Part shown: piece by piece, positions 9,411-17,439 of the stretch
How positions within the stretch are numbered: position 1 is the stretch's first letter
How the letters are laid out: every line of letters starts with the position of its first letter
NCBI GenBank assembly: GCA_963812085.1
Contig: CAWETL010000004.1
Span: forward strand, 372,001-436,000
Reading direction: 5' to 3'
From: SPDF01 sp963812085
GTDB lineage: Bacteria > Gemmatimonadota > Gemmatimonadetes > Gemmatimonadales > GWC2-71-9
DNA: 64,000 bases
Notes under the pieces: model-generated
The model's database searches: none
The model's input: the letters and a program-made list of their open reading frames with translations, nothing else
Told to the model about the DNA's origin: nothing
Translations under genes and position numbers: made by a program

Positions 9411-10105
9411 CCCGCACCCTCGTCCTGTTCGATATCGACGGCACCCTGCTGCTCACCTCCGGGGCGGGCCGTCGGGCCATCACCGCCGCGCTCGCCGACC
9501 GGCTGGGGAGCGGCGACGCCTGGCGCCGGATCCGGTTCGACGGGAAGACCGACCCCCAGATCGTGCGCGAGCTGCTCGAGGCCGCGGGCGACCCTTCGGC
9601 CGACGACCCGTCGGTGATCGCGGAGGTGTGCGAGCGGTACGTCGCGCACCTCGAGGACGAACTTGCGCGGGCGCCCGGCGACACCCGGCTCCTGCCGGGG
9701 GTGCCGTCGCTGCTCGACCGTCTCGAGGCGCGCGGCGATGTCGTCCTCGGGCTGCTCACCGGCAACGTGGTGCGGGGCGCCGGGCTCAAGCTCCGCGCCG
9801 GCGGGCTCGACCCCGCGCGATTCCAGGTCGGAGCCTACGGCTCCGACTCGGCGCACCGGCCCGATCTTCCGGCGATCGCGGCGACTCGCGCCGCGCCGCT
9901 CTTCGGCGGGGCTCCCGCCGGCGCGGCGGTCGTCATCGTGGGCGACACGCCCGCCGACGTCACGTGCGGGCTCTCCATCGGCGCGCGCGCGATCGCGGTC
10001 GCCACTGGGAGCTACGCGGTGGACGCACTCGAGGAGGCGGGAGCGCACGCCGCCTTCGTCGACCTCTCCGACACCGACGCCGTGCTCGGGGCGCTCCTCG
10101 GATGA
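9407..10105 (+). CDS. HAD-superfamily phosphatase (Gph-like)
   Basis: 232 residues with the haloacid dehalogenase signature: nucleophile motif FDIDGTLL (Asp9, Asp11) at the amino end, a helical cap domain, the motif II threonine in LLTGNV, and the final acidic motif VGDTPADV. The arrangement resembles phosphoglycolate phosphatase and pyrophosphatase-like members. Substrate unknown. The start overlaps the peptidase stop by 4 nt (ATGA at 9407-9410), and the stop overlaps the CYTH gene start in the same way. Confidence 0.85.
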   Translation: MTRTLVLFDIDGTLLLTSGAGRRAITAALADRLGSGDAWRRIRFDGKTDPQIVRELLEAAGDPSADDPSVIAEVCERYVAHLEDELARAPGDTRLLPGVPSLLDRLEARGDVVLGLLTGNVVRGAGLKLRAGGLDPARFQVGAYGSDSAHRPDLPAIAATRAAPLFGGAPAGAAVVIVGDTPADVTCGLSIGARAIAVATGSYAVDALEEAGAHAAFVDLSDTDAVLGALLG

Positions 10106-10719
10106 GTGAACAGGGTGGCCCGGTCCACGAACTCGAGGTCAAGGCGCCCGTGGCCGACCCCGCCGCGCTCCGGCGCCATCTCCTCGAGTCGGGGGCCGTC
10201 GCGGGGTTCGAGGGGATGATGGAGGACCGGCTGTTCGACCGGGAGGATGCCCTTACTGCGAGGGACGAAGTGGTCCGGGTGCGGACCTGGCGGCCCAGCG
10301 GTGCGCCCCCGCGGGCACAGATGGCGTGGAAGGGGCCGACCCGGCGCTCGCCTGACGGGTACAAGCTGCGCGACGAGCTGGAGTTCCCGGTCGAAGGCGA
10401 TGGCGCCGCGCCATCCCAGTTCCTCGGCGCCCTCGGGTACCGGGTGTGGCGGGCCATCGACCGGTTCGTCGAGGTGTACCGGGTGCGCGAGGCCGAGGTG
10501 CGCCTCGAGTGGTATCCGCGCATGGATGTGATGGTGGAGGTCGAGGGCACGCCGGCGAGCATCGAAGCTGCAATCGGCGCCTCGGGGATGCCCCGCGCCC
10601 TATTCGAGCCCGAGCCGCTTGCCGAGTTCGTGCGGCGCTACGAACTGCGGACCGGGGAGCCGGCGGTACTGGCGGTGTCGGACCTCAAGGAAGGGCGGCC
10701 ACAGTGGGAACGGCGGTGA
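10102..10719 (+). CDS. CYTH-domain triphosphate-binding protein (class IV cyclase / thiamine triphosphatase superfamily)
   Basis: 205 residues starting with the diagnostic ExExK motif (Glu10, Glu12, Lys14 in HELEVK), followed by the alternating charged strands of the triphosphate tunnel (RVRTWRP, QMAWKGP, KLRDELEF, EVRLEWYP). CYTH proteins bind metal-triphosphate groups and act as adenylate cyclases, thiamine triphosphatases or inorganic triphosphatases. Nothing here decides between these; the length is nearest to CyaB-type members. Overlaps on both sides place it firmly in the 1-11791 operon. Confidence 0.85.
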   Translation: MSEQGGPVHELEVKAPVADPAALRRHLLESGAVAGFEGMMEDRLFDREDALTARDEVVRVRTWRPSGAPPRAQMAWKGPTRRSPDGYKLRDELEFPVEGDGAAPSQFLGALGYRVWRAIDRFVEVYRVREAEVRLEWYPRMDVMVEVEGTPASIEAAIGASGMPRALFEPEPLAEFVRRYELRTGEPAVLAVSDLKEGRPQWERR

Positions 10720-11408
10720 GGGACGGCGTGCAGCTGCCCGAGTTCGGCCCCGCACTCGGGCGCCTCGTCCTGCCGGGCGAGGCCGGCGGAGTCGCCGGGC
10801 TCCTGGCACCGGTGCGCATCGCGCTCGTCACGCGGGTCCTGACGGCGGCCGGCGAGGCACGGCAGGCGATCGCGGCGGGAGACGAGCGGACCGCGCACGC
10901 GGCACTCCAGCCGTCGGTGTGGGTGGCGCTCTGGGATCAGGCCGCGGAAGAGTCGGCGGCGCTGCTGACCGCCGAGGTGGACGGACGCATCACGGCGGCC
11001 GCCGTGTCGGCGCGGATGCCGGCGTGGCGCGTCGAACGCCATCGGGTTACCCCGCAGGAACATCGGGCCATGCATGCCCGGCTCGGCGCCGTGGCGGGCG
11101 CACTCCTGCGCACGGCCGGCAGCCTCGACGGGATATCGGGTGCCGCGTGGGCGAACCAGGCGCTGGCCACGGCGCGACGGCTGGAAAGCGCGTGGGGCGA
11201 CCTCGTGCGGGTCGCGGAGCGGGAGCTGGCCGAGTGGGAGGCCGATGTGCAGGCCGTGGCGGCGTGGAAACGCGCGCGCTGGCCGCTCTGGGCCTTCTCG
11301 GCTGCGGTGTTGATCGTGGCGACGTGCCTCGGGCTGGTCATCGGCGGCTACTTGCCGGTGCCGGCGTTCCTGCGCCCGTTCGCCGAATACTGGTGGCGGC
11401 GCTGGTGA
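10716..11408 (+). CDS. Unknown protein with carboxy-terminal membrane anchor
   Basis: About 230 residues: an Ala-rich, mostly helical domain with many basic and acidic residues (about 30-185), then one strong membrane segment at 190-212 and a short aromatic tail (AEYWWRRW). No signal peptide. It looks like a tail-anchored cytosolic protein or a single-pass membrane protein. I recognise no family. The GTG at 10716 overlaps the CYTH stop and is preferred; an in-frame GTG at 10704 would add four residues. The stop overlaps the acpS start. Conservation of the overlaps and no frame breaks support a real gene. Confidence 0.65.
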   Translation: MRDGVQLPEFGPALGRLVLPGEAGGVAGLLAPVRIALVTRVLTAAGEARQAIAAGDERTAHAALQPSVWVALWDQAAEESAALLTAEVDGRITAAAVSARMPAWRVERHRVTPQEHRAMHARLGAVAGALLRTAGSLDGISGAAWANQALATARRLESAWGDLVRVAERELAEWEADVQAVAAWKRARWPLWAFSAAVLIVATCLGLVIGGYLPVPAFLRPFAEYWWRRW

Positions 11409-11791
11409 GTGTCATCGGCGTGGGAATGGATGTGGTGGAAGTGGAGCGGGCGCGCTCGATCCTGGCGCGGCACGGCGACCGGGCGATGGGCCGGTTCCTG
11501 ACCGAAGGGGAGCGGGCCTACGTGCTCAAGCAGCCGGATCCCGCCCCGCACTTTGCCGTTCGTGTCGCGGCCAAGGAGGCGGCGTACAAGGCGCTGCAGT
11601 CCCTGCCGGGAATGCGCGGCGTCAGCTGGCATGACCTCGAGGTGGCGCGGCAGGAGGACGGGCGTCCCACGATGACGCTGTCCGGCGCGGCCGCGACGAT
11701 CTCCCCGGACCTCTCGCTGCATCTGTCGCTGACGCATACCCACGGAGTGGCGGGTGCGGTCGCGATTCTCTCCCGCGATACCCCTAGCTAA
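11405..11791 (+). CDS. acpS: Holo-[acyl-carrier-protein] synthase
   Basis: This 128-residue phosphopantetheinyl transferase moves 4'-phosphopantetheine from CoA to acyl carrier protein. Metal- and CoA-binding residues are visible: Asp9 in GVGMDVVEVER and Glu58 with Lys62 in RVAAKEAAYKAL; the final beta strand carries LSLTHTHGVAGA. The length is typical of AcpS. The start is GTG at 11405 overlapping the previous stop (GTGA). It is the last gene of the ten-gene plus-strand run; the next 51 bp hold the Fur-controlled promoter of the iron permease. Confidence 0.92.
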   Translation: MSVIGVGMDVVEVERARSILARHGDRAMGRFLTEGERAYVLKQPDPAPHFAVRVAAKEAAYKALQSLPGMRGVSWHDLEVARQEDGRPTMTLSGAAATISPDLSLHLSLTHTHGVAGAVAILSRDTPS

Positions 11792-11838
11792 TACGAGCGG
11801 CGGACTCTACTTTCCGGCCTTCACTGACCAAACTACCT

Positions 11839-11857
11839 GATAATGATTCTCATTAGC
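11839..11857 (+). promoter_or_regulatory. Fur box overlapping the iron permease start codon
   Basis: The 19 bases GATAATGATTCTCATTAGC match the classical Fur consensus GATAATGATAATCATTATC at 16 of 19 positions, with complete outer arms GATAATGAT and TCATTA. The start codon of the FTR1 gene (ATG at 11843-11845) lies inside the box, so Fur bound here would block initiation directly. It stands out in surrounding DNA of about 70% GC. By established biology, iron-loaded Fur should repress the permease. Confidence 0.82.
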
Positions 11858-13960
11858 GCAACCCGATCTCTCCTCTTCCTCGCCGCGATTCAGCAGGCGG
11901 GTCAGTCGCCCGCACCACAAGGCGATCTGGCTCCCGTCGTCCAGCGGATCGCCACCACTGTGCAACTCGCCGCCCAGGAATACCGGATCGGCATGCAGGG
12001 TGGCCGGGTCGTCGCTCCGGCCGAGATCGAGGAGAGTCTCCTCTTCCTCGCCGAAGCGCGCCGCACCGCCGAGCGACTGCCGGCAGAGGCGGCCCAGCCG
12101 ACGGTCGCCGCGGTCGATCGGCTGGCGGCGTCGGTGCGCCGGTCCGCCGATCCCGATTCGGTCGCCGCTTCCGCCCACGCACTCACCGCCGGTCTCGCCG
12201 AACAATTTCACGTCGATCTCGACCAGGTGCCGACGACCACGCCGTCGCTCGCCCGGGGCGCCCAGGTCTATCAGCAGAACTGCGCCGGTTGCCACGGGCT
12301 CGGCGGCCGCGGCGACGGCCCCGAGGGGCTCGGGCTCACGCCGCCTCCCGCGGCGCTGACTGACGGGGTCCGCCTCGTGGCCGTCTCGCCGCTCGACTTC
12401 TACCGCCGCACCACCATCGGCGTGGCTGGCACGGCGATGCCCGCCTTCGAGACCCGGCTCAGCGCGGACGATCGGTGGGCCGCCGCCGCCTACGCCACGC
12501 TCCTTCGCTATCCCGCTCCCGCCGGCGAGGTGCCGGCCGCTCTCCGCGTCTTCGGCACGACGGCCCGGATGACCGACAACGACATCGCCGCCGTGCTCGG
12601 CCTCCCGGTGGATCAGGCGGGAGCGAGGCTGGCGGCGGTGCGGAGCTTCCACCTGCAGGAGACCGGTGAGGAGGCGGGCGCCGTGTTCGCCCAGGTGAAC
12701 CGGCAGCTCGATTCCGTCATGGCGCTCGCCGCCGCGGGGCAGCCTGCCGCGGCGAGCGGCGAGGCGTTCGAGGCCTACCTCACCTTCGAGCAGGTCGAGT
12801 CCGGCGTGCGCGGCAAGGATCCGGCGCTGGCCAACGGCCTCGAGGCCGCGTTCGCCACGCTGCGCGGCCGCGCCGGCGGCGGGGCGACCCAGGGCGAACT
12901 GCAGGTGCTCCGTGCGGAACTGAACACCGAGCTGGCGCGCGCAGAGCGGGTGCTCGGCAAGCCGATGACCGGGACCGACCTGTTCGTCCAGTCGTTCGTG
13001 ATCCTGCTGCGCGAGGGCCTCGAGGCGATCCTCCTGATCGGGGCGCTGATCGCCTTCCTCGTGAAGACCGGCAACGGACAGCGCCGTCGCGACATCCACG
13101 TGGGCGTGATCGCCGCGGTGGTCGTCTCGCTGCTGACCGCCGTGGCCTTCGAGACCATCTTCCGCTTCTACCCGGCCAGCCAGGAGGTCCTCGAGGGGGC
13201 CACGATGCTGGTGGCCACGGCGGCGCTCTTCTACGTGAGCTACTGGCTGCTGTCCAAGATGGAGGTGGCCAAGTGGAACCGGTTCGTGAAGGGCAAGGTC
13301 CAGGACGCCCTCACGTCCGGATCGGCGTTCGCGCTCCCGTCGGTGGCCTTCCTCGCGGTCTACCGCGAGGGCGTGGAAACCGTGCTGTTCTACAAGGCGC
13401 TGATGGTGGCGGGGCCGGCCGGCGGCGCGGTGCTGCCGGTGACGGCGGGGATCATCCTGGCCTCGGTGGTGCTGGGCGTGGTCTATGTCCTGATCAACCG
13501 GTTCGGCGTCAAGCTGCCGCTCAAGCCGTTCTTCGGCGTGACGAGTGCGTTCCTCTACTACATGGCGTTCGTCTTCGCGGGGAAGGGCATCGCCGAGCTC
13601 CAGGGGGGCGGCATCATTCCGATCACCGTGGTCTCCTGGGCCCCGCAGGTCGAACGCCTGGGGATCTACCGCACGGTCGAATCGCTCGCCGCCCAGGGCC
13701 TGCTGCTGATCCTGCTGGTCGCCGCGGTGGTGTGGACCTTTTATCTCGAACCGCGCCGGCTTCGCGTCACGCAGGAACTGGTGCCCGAACCCCGGCTCCC
13801 GGGGGAGAACGCGGACGTCCCGACCGCCGCGGCGAGCTCGACCAGCGGAGTGTCGTTCGAGCAGGACCTGCTCCGATCCCTCGAGCGGATGGACGCGGAC
13901 CTGGCCGAACTTCGCGCCGAGGTGGAGCGACTCAAGGCCCGCCTGCACGCTCGGCGGTAG
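11843..13960 (+). CDS. Cytochrome c - FTR1 iron permease fusion
   Basis: 705 residues. A short hydrophobic amino end (about 1-22) looks like a signal peptide. A helical periplasmic region and a c-type cytochrome domain follow, with haem motif CAGCH (Cys147, Cys150, His151) and a later Met in AMPAF as likely axial ligand. From about residue 380 come the seven or so membrane helices of an FTR1/EfeU permease with both REGxE iron motifs, REGLE at 390-394 and REGVE at 508-512. The carboxy end is a cytosolic coiled coil (LRAEVERLKARLHA). Yeast Ftr1 couples to an oxidase, and the fused cytochrome could play that electron-transfer part during ferrous iron uptake. Monocistronic by context, with the Fur box across its start. 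Confidence 0.9.
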   Translation: MILISATRSLLFLAAIQQAGQSPAPQGDLAPVVQRIATTVQLAAQEYRIGMQGGRVVAPAEIEESLLFLAEARRTAERLPAEAAQPTVAAVDRLAASVRRSADPDSVAASAHALTAGLAEQFHVDLDQVPTTTPSLARGAQVYQQNCAGCHGLGGRGDGPEGLGLTPPPAALTDGVRLVAVSPLDFYRRTTIGVAGTAMPAFETRLSADDRWAAAAYATLLRYPAPAGEVPAALRVFGTTARMTDNDIAAVLGLPVDQAGARLAAVRSFHLQETGEEAGAVFAQVNRQLDSVMALAAAGQPAAASGEAFEAYLTFEQVESGVRGKDPALANGLEAAFATLRGRAGGGATQGELQVLRAELNTELARAERVLGKPMTGTDLFVQSFVILLREGLEAILLIGALIAFLVKTGNGQRRRDIHVGVIAAVVVSLLTAVAFETIFRFYPASQEVLEGATMLVATAALFYVSYWLLSKMEVAKWNRFVKGKVQDALTSGSAFALPSVAFLAVYREGVETVLFYKALMVAGPAGGAVLPVTAGIILASVVLGVVYVLINRFGVKLPLKPFFGVTSAFLYYMAFVFAGKGIAELQGGGIIPITVVSWAPQVERLGIYRTVESLAAQGLLLILLVAAVVWTFYLEPRRLRVTQELVPEPRLPGENADVPTAAASSTSGVSFEQDLLRSLERMDADLAELRAEVERLKARLHARR

Positions 13961-14000
13961 ACCCGTCGTCGCCGGTTCTGTCTGCACCCATCAACGCAAA

Positions 14001-14024
14001 CGGCCCGCCGAATTCGGCGGGCCG
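14001..14024. terminator. Perfect 24-bp palindrome, possible bidirectional terminator stem
   Basis: CGGCCCGCC, GAATTC, GGCGGGCCG: every base pairs. It lies 40 nt after the permease stop. On the minus strand it is followed by TTTGCGTT, a weak U tract; on the plus strand by CTTGCAAT. Probably a stem for the iron permease transcript or a back-stop for lgt read-through. Confidence 0.55.
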
Positions 14025-14037
14025 CTTGCAATGAGAG

Positions 14038-14114
14038 GTGGTAGATCGCCCCCTGAGTAAATCGAAACGAACGGATGTGTCCGTTTCTACCCTTCTTCGA
14101 CCTACCACTTTTTT
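14038..14114 (+). ncRNA. Structured element with closing stem and U6 tail (candidate small RNA or terminator)
   Basis: GTGGTAG (14038-14044) pairs with CTACCAC (14102-14108); after an A/C mismatch, TCG pairs with CGA (14046-14048 with 14098-14100). Inside, AACGGA and TCCGTT form a small TGTG-loop hairpin. A run of six T follows directly at 14109-14114. The roughly 70-nt enclosed length is long for a simple terminator and is of small-RNA size. No known RNA family was recognised. Confidence 0.4.
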
Positions 14115-14230
14115 CTGGAGCCGAGGACCTGGCTCCTTCCTGCCTCTTGTATAAGCACCGTTTGTGCCATCCGTCACAATTTCGTAAATCATTTGCTGGC
14201 AACGCATTACATGTCTCTGTGATGACACAG

Positions 14231-14272
14231 AAAAACGCCGAAATCGTCTAGTTTCTTGACGGTTTCGGCGTT
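14231..14272 (-). terminator. Rho-independent terminator of the yebC-lgt run
   Basis: Read on the minus strand, AACGCCGAAA pairs perfectly with TTTCGGCGTT (arms 14263-14272 and 14234-14243), the loop has an extra GTC/GAC pairing, and the stem is followed by TTTTT. It sits about 45 nt after the lgt stop and closes the long minus-strand unit. Confidence 0.8.
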
Positions 14273-14317
14273 CAAGGACCAACTGATTGTGCCACAAGTG
14301 TTTACATGGCAGTCAAA

Positions 14318-15160
14318 CTACTTGACAGTCGCGGTCTTTGACGCCGTGAGATAGGCGCCCGGGGCGATGGAGCTCGTGTTCCGGAGGCGGAGGAACACCG
14401 CAATGCCGGCCAGGGCCACGAGGACGCTCGTCAGCTGCGCCAGGGTAAAGCCGGCCAGGAACCTGTCGTCCTTGGCCCGGAGGATTTCGATGAAGAAACG
14501 CTCGACCCCGGCGAGGAGCAGGTATACGCCGAAGATCGCGCCGGTGCCCCACGCCTTTCTCCGCAGCTTCCAGAGCAGCATGAACGCCAGGAACATCAGC
14601 CCGACTTCATAGAGCTGGGTCGGATGCACCGCGAGCACGGTGTTCGGGTCGATTCCCTCCGGCACGTGCACCCGGAACGCGGCGAGGTTGCCCGCGGTGG
14701 ACGGCGGCTTGCCCTGCGGGAACGAGACGGCCCAGGGCAGCGAGGTGGGGCCGCCGTAGTCGTCGCCCACGAGGAAGCAGCCGACCCGCCCCAGCGCGTA
14801 GCCCGCGGCCAGCGCGGGCGCCATGACCTGCATCGTCCACCGGGCGGGCACACCGAGCCGCCAGCTGTTGAACAGCACGGCCAGCACGCCGCCGACGAAT
14901 CCGCCGTACCAGACCATCCCGCCGCGGGCCAGGAGCGCCGCCGGATCGTGGACCAGCGCGGCGTACCACACCTTGGCCCCGATGACCCCGCCGATGAGCG
15001 CGGCGAAGATCACGTCGGAGGCGAACTCGCGATTCAGTCCCCGCCGATCGAGTTCGAGCGAAATCAGCCAGCCGCCCATGAGGAAGGCCACCATGAGCAT
15101 GAGGCCGTAACCGGTGACCTCGAGCGGACCCAGGTGGAGGTTGAACGGATAGACCGGCAT
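14318..15160 (-). CDS. lgt: Prolipoprotein diacylglyceryl transferase
   Basis: 280 residues, seven predicted membrane segments. Lgt moves diacylglycerol from phosphatidylglycerol to the lipobox cysteine of prolipoproteins. The family signature appears as GRVGCFLVGDDYG (usually GRIGNFINGE), with the conserved HPTQLYE near 200 and YGGFVGG earlier. The first helix region starts with the typical PFNLHLGPLEVTGYGL. It is the last gene of the 19-gene minus-strand run, 12 nt after tsaD, and is followed by a strong terminator. Several lipoproteins in the window are expected substrates. Confidence 0.93.
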   Translation of the reverse strand: MPVYPFNLHLGPLEVTGYGLMLMVAFLMGGWLISLELDRRGLNREFASDVIFAALIGGVIGAKVWYAALVHDPAALLARGGMVWYGGFVGGVLAVLFNSWRLGVPARWTMQVMAPALAAGYALGRVGCFLVGDDYGGPTSLPWAVSFPQGKPPSTAGNLAAFRVHVPEGIDPNTVLAVHPTQLYEVGLMFLAFMLLWKLRRKAWGTGAIFGVYLLLAGVERFFIEILRAKDDRFLAGFTLAQLTSVLVALAGIAVFLRLRNTSSIAPGAYLTASKTATVK

Positions 15161-15172
15161 GGGTGCTCCGCG

Positions 15173-16214
15173 TCAGGCGGCGGGAGAAAGGAGTCCGGGA
15201 ATCGGCAGGTCGTCACGGGGCTCGAGCCCGGGTCCGCTGCGCTCCCCCTGCGCCAGGCGCCAGGCGCCGGCGGCGGCGATCATCGCCGCGTTGTCGGTGT
15301 TGAGCCGCGGGGAGGCCACCGCGACGCGGACGCGATCGCCGAGCCGCTCCCGGAGCTTTGCGGCGAGGGCCCGGTTGCAGGCCACGCCGCCGCCGATCAT
15401 GGCGGTGGGGTAGCCGAGTTCCTCGGCGGCGGTGGCCGTCTTCTCCACCAGCACCTCGAGCGCCGCATCCTGGAAGCCGCGTGCGAGATCGGCACGGTCG
15501 GCCTCCAGATCGCTGCTCTGGCGCACGGCCCGAAGCACCGCCGTCTTGAGGCCGCTGAAGGAAAAGTTCCAGCGATTGGGCCCGTCGCCGGCCAGGTCGC
15601 GAAGGAGCGGCCGGGGAAACACGAACCGCTTCGGGTGGCCGGTGGCGGCCAGGCGTTCGAGGGGGGCGCCGCCGGGATATCCCAGGCCGAGGAGCGTGGC
15701 GACCTTGTCGAAGGCCTCGCCGGCGGCGTCGTCGAGGGTCTGACCGAGCAGCCGGTACTGCCCCCAGGCCGGCACGTCGAGCAGAAGGGTGTGGCCGCCG
15801 CTCACCAGCAGGGCCACGAACGGCGGCGCGAAGTTCGCGGTCCTCGAGGGTGGGCGCGAAGAGGTGCCCCTCCATGTGATGCACGCCGAGGAGCGGCCGT
15901 CCGGTGGCCCAGGCGAGCGTCTTCCCGTACATCAGGCCGACCAGCAGGGCGCCGACCAGCCCCGGCCCCGCGGTGACCGCGATCGCATCGATGTCCTCGA
16001 TGCCGGTGCCGGCTTCGGCGAGCGCGCGATCGACCACCGGCCCGATGGCGGTCAGGTGCGCCCGGCTCGCGAGCTCAGGCACCACGCCCCCGAAGACCCG
16101 GTGCACGTCCTGGGAGAGGATGACCACGCTCTCGAGCGTGGGTCGCCCCTCCTCGAGGCGGAGGACGGCGGCGGAGGTCTCGTCGCAGGAGGTCTCGATG
16201 CCGAGGACGCGCAC
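15173..16214 (-). CDS. tsaD: tRNA N6-threonylcarbamoyladenosine synthase TsaD, frameshifted
   Basis: Kae1/Qri7/TsaD catalyses the transfer step of t6A37 formation in ANN-reading tRNAs. The amino half starts at GTG 16214 with VLGIETSCDETS and carries the metal histidines in HHMEGHLFAPTLEDREL. The frame then breaks at about 15831-15832, where one extra T on the coding strand (CTTCGCG for CTCGCG) splits the gene. Removing it restores ELAPPFVALLVSGGHTLL and an intact carboxy half to the stop at 15173, giving about 346 residues, normal for TsaD. As the gene is nearly always essential and the rest is intact, a sequence error or very recent mutation is likely. Confidence 0.88.
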
Positions 16215-16223
16215 CCGCGGCGC

Positions 16224-16760
16224 TCAGCTCTTCTCGTCGAGCAGGCGCTCGATCAGCTCGCGATTGACCTGCGAACCCCAGTCGTGGGCGCCCATGATCC
16301 GCTTGACGATGCGCCCGTCGCGGTCGAGGAGGAAGCTCTCCGGGACGCCGGTCGTCTGGTAGTCGCGCTGGATGAGGCCGCTCTGGTCCTGGAGGATGTC
16401 GAAGGTGATGCCCAGTTCGGCCGCGAACGCCTTGACCGTTTCCGGTCCGGCCTCGTCGATGCTGACCGCCGCGATCTTGAACCCGCGCGGGGCGAGTTCC
16501 TTGTAGGCCGCCTCCATGGCGGGCATCTCCTGGCGGCAGGGGCCGCACCAGGTGGCCCAGATGTTCACCAGGGTGACCTGCCCCTTGTAGTGCGACCGCA
16601 GCGAGATCGAGTCGCCGGTCGCCAGGTCCACGACCCGGAAATCGGGCGCGGCCCCGCCGACCGCCACGCCGTACGAGTCGGGGCTGTTCTTCACCAGCGC
16701 CACGGCGCCGCCCACCATCGCGACCACGATCGTTCCGACGATCAGCCACTGCCTGGACAT
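16224..16760 (-). CDS. TlpA/ResA-type membrane-anchored thioredoxin
   Basis: 178 residues: an amino-terminal signal anchor (residues 5-23), then a thioredoxin fold with redox-active WCGPC at 71-75 and the cis-proline segment TTGVPESFL. Such proteins reduce disulfides in the periplasm, often for cytochrome c haem ligation, and the window does encode a c-type cytochrome. The start at 16760 (MSRQW) is chosen because the 16 residues upstream are polar and would bury the anchor. It lies 13 nt after rpe and 9 nt before tsaD. Confidence 0.88.
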   Translation of the reverse strand: MSRQWLIVGTIVVAMVGGAVALVKNSPDSYGVAVGGAAPDFRVVDLATGDSISLRSHYKGQVTLVNIWATWCGPCRQEMPAMEAAYKELAPRGFKIAAVSIDEAGPETVKAFAAELGITFDILQDQSGLIQRDYQTTGVPESFLLDRDGRIVKRIMGAHDWGSQVNRELIERLLDEKS

Positions 16761-16773
16761 GTGCGTTCTTTCC

Positions 16774-17439
16774 TCAGGCCCGTGCGAGGCACAGGCGGTG
16801 AAGTTCACTGGTGGCGGCGCGGATGTCCGCGGCGCCGAAGACAGCCGTGCCGGCCACGAAGGTGTCGGCGCCTGCCGCGCGGGCGGTGCCGATCGTCGCG
16901 GGGGTGATGCCGCCGTCCACCTCGAGCCGCGCGCCGGAGCGCCGGGCGTCGAGCATCGCCCGGAGGCGGCGGATCTTGTCCGTGGCCCCCGGAAGATACG
17001 ACTGCCCGCCGAACCCCGGGTTGACCGACATCACCAGGACAAGGTCGAGGTCGCCTGCGACCTCTTCGATGGCCGCGAGCGGCGTCGAGGGGTTGAGCGC
17101 GAGCCCCGCGGCCATGCCCCGTTCCCGGACCGCCGCGAGGTGCCGCTGGACGTGGATCGTCGCTTCGGGGTGGAAGGTGAAGACGTTCGCGCCGGCCGCG
17201 GCGTACTCCTCGATGTAGCGCTCCGGGTGCCGTACCATCAGGTGCACATCGAGCGGGCAGTCGGTGATCCGGCGCAGGGCGCGGATCATCGGCGCCCCGA
17301 AGCTCAGGTTGGGGACGAAATTCCCGTCCATCACGTCCACGTGCAGCCACTCGGCGCCGCCGGCGAGGGTGGCCTCGACCTGCTCCCGCAAGCGGGCCAG
17401 GTCGGTGCTCAGGACGCTGGGCGCGATGATCGGGTTCAC
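16774..17439 (-). CDS. rpe: Ribulose-phosphate 3-epimerase
   Basis: 221-residue TIM barrel that interconverts ribulose-5-P and xylulose-5-P in the pentose phosphate pathway. Signatures: APSVLSTD at the start, HVDVMDGNFVPN with the catalytic and metal Asp, LDVHLMV, the central MSVNPGFGGQ loop, and EVDGGI near the end. The start is GTG 17439, overlapping the stop of the PASTA gene. Pairing of rpe with PASTA proteins also occurs in Firmicutes next to PrkC, although no kinase is present here. Confidence 0.94.
   Translation of the reverse strand: MNPIIAPSVLSTDLARLREQVEATLAGGAEWLHVDVMDGNFVPNLSFGAPMIRALRRITDCPLDVHLMVRHPERYIEEYAAAGANVFTFHPEATIHVQRHLAAVRERGMAAGLALNPSTPLAAIEEVAGDLDLVLVMSVNPGFGGQSYLPGATDKIRRLRAMLDARRSGARLEVDGGITPATIGTARAAGADTFVAGTAVFGAADIRAATSELHRLCLARA

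Larger units (their letters stand above)
13961..14317. other. Convergent intergenic region, AT-richer and hairpin-rich
   Basis: 357 bp between the permease (plus) and lgt (minus) stops. It is clearly lower in GC than its surroundings and holds three strong inverted repeats, listed separately, but no convincing reading frame; the minus-strand 13932-14297 frame runs through all the hairpins and lacks any domain. No tRNA signature was seen. The two ends are most simply terminators for the converging genes; the middle element may be a small RNA. Confidence 0.6.

Noticed and set aside
11807..13987. Very long antisense frame opposite the iron permease (and similar ones opposite PBP1A at 45178-47742 and across 27447-30083)
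   Set aside because: High-GC genes often give long open antisense frames; these lack start signals and domains, and are Arg/Gly/His-rich, a typical sign of shadow frames.
13932..14297. 121-codon minus-strand frame in the convergent gap
   Set aside because: It runs through three hairpins and a U tract, overlaps the permease end, and has no domain or ribosome binding site; the DNA looks like terminators or RNA.
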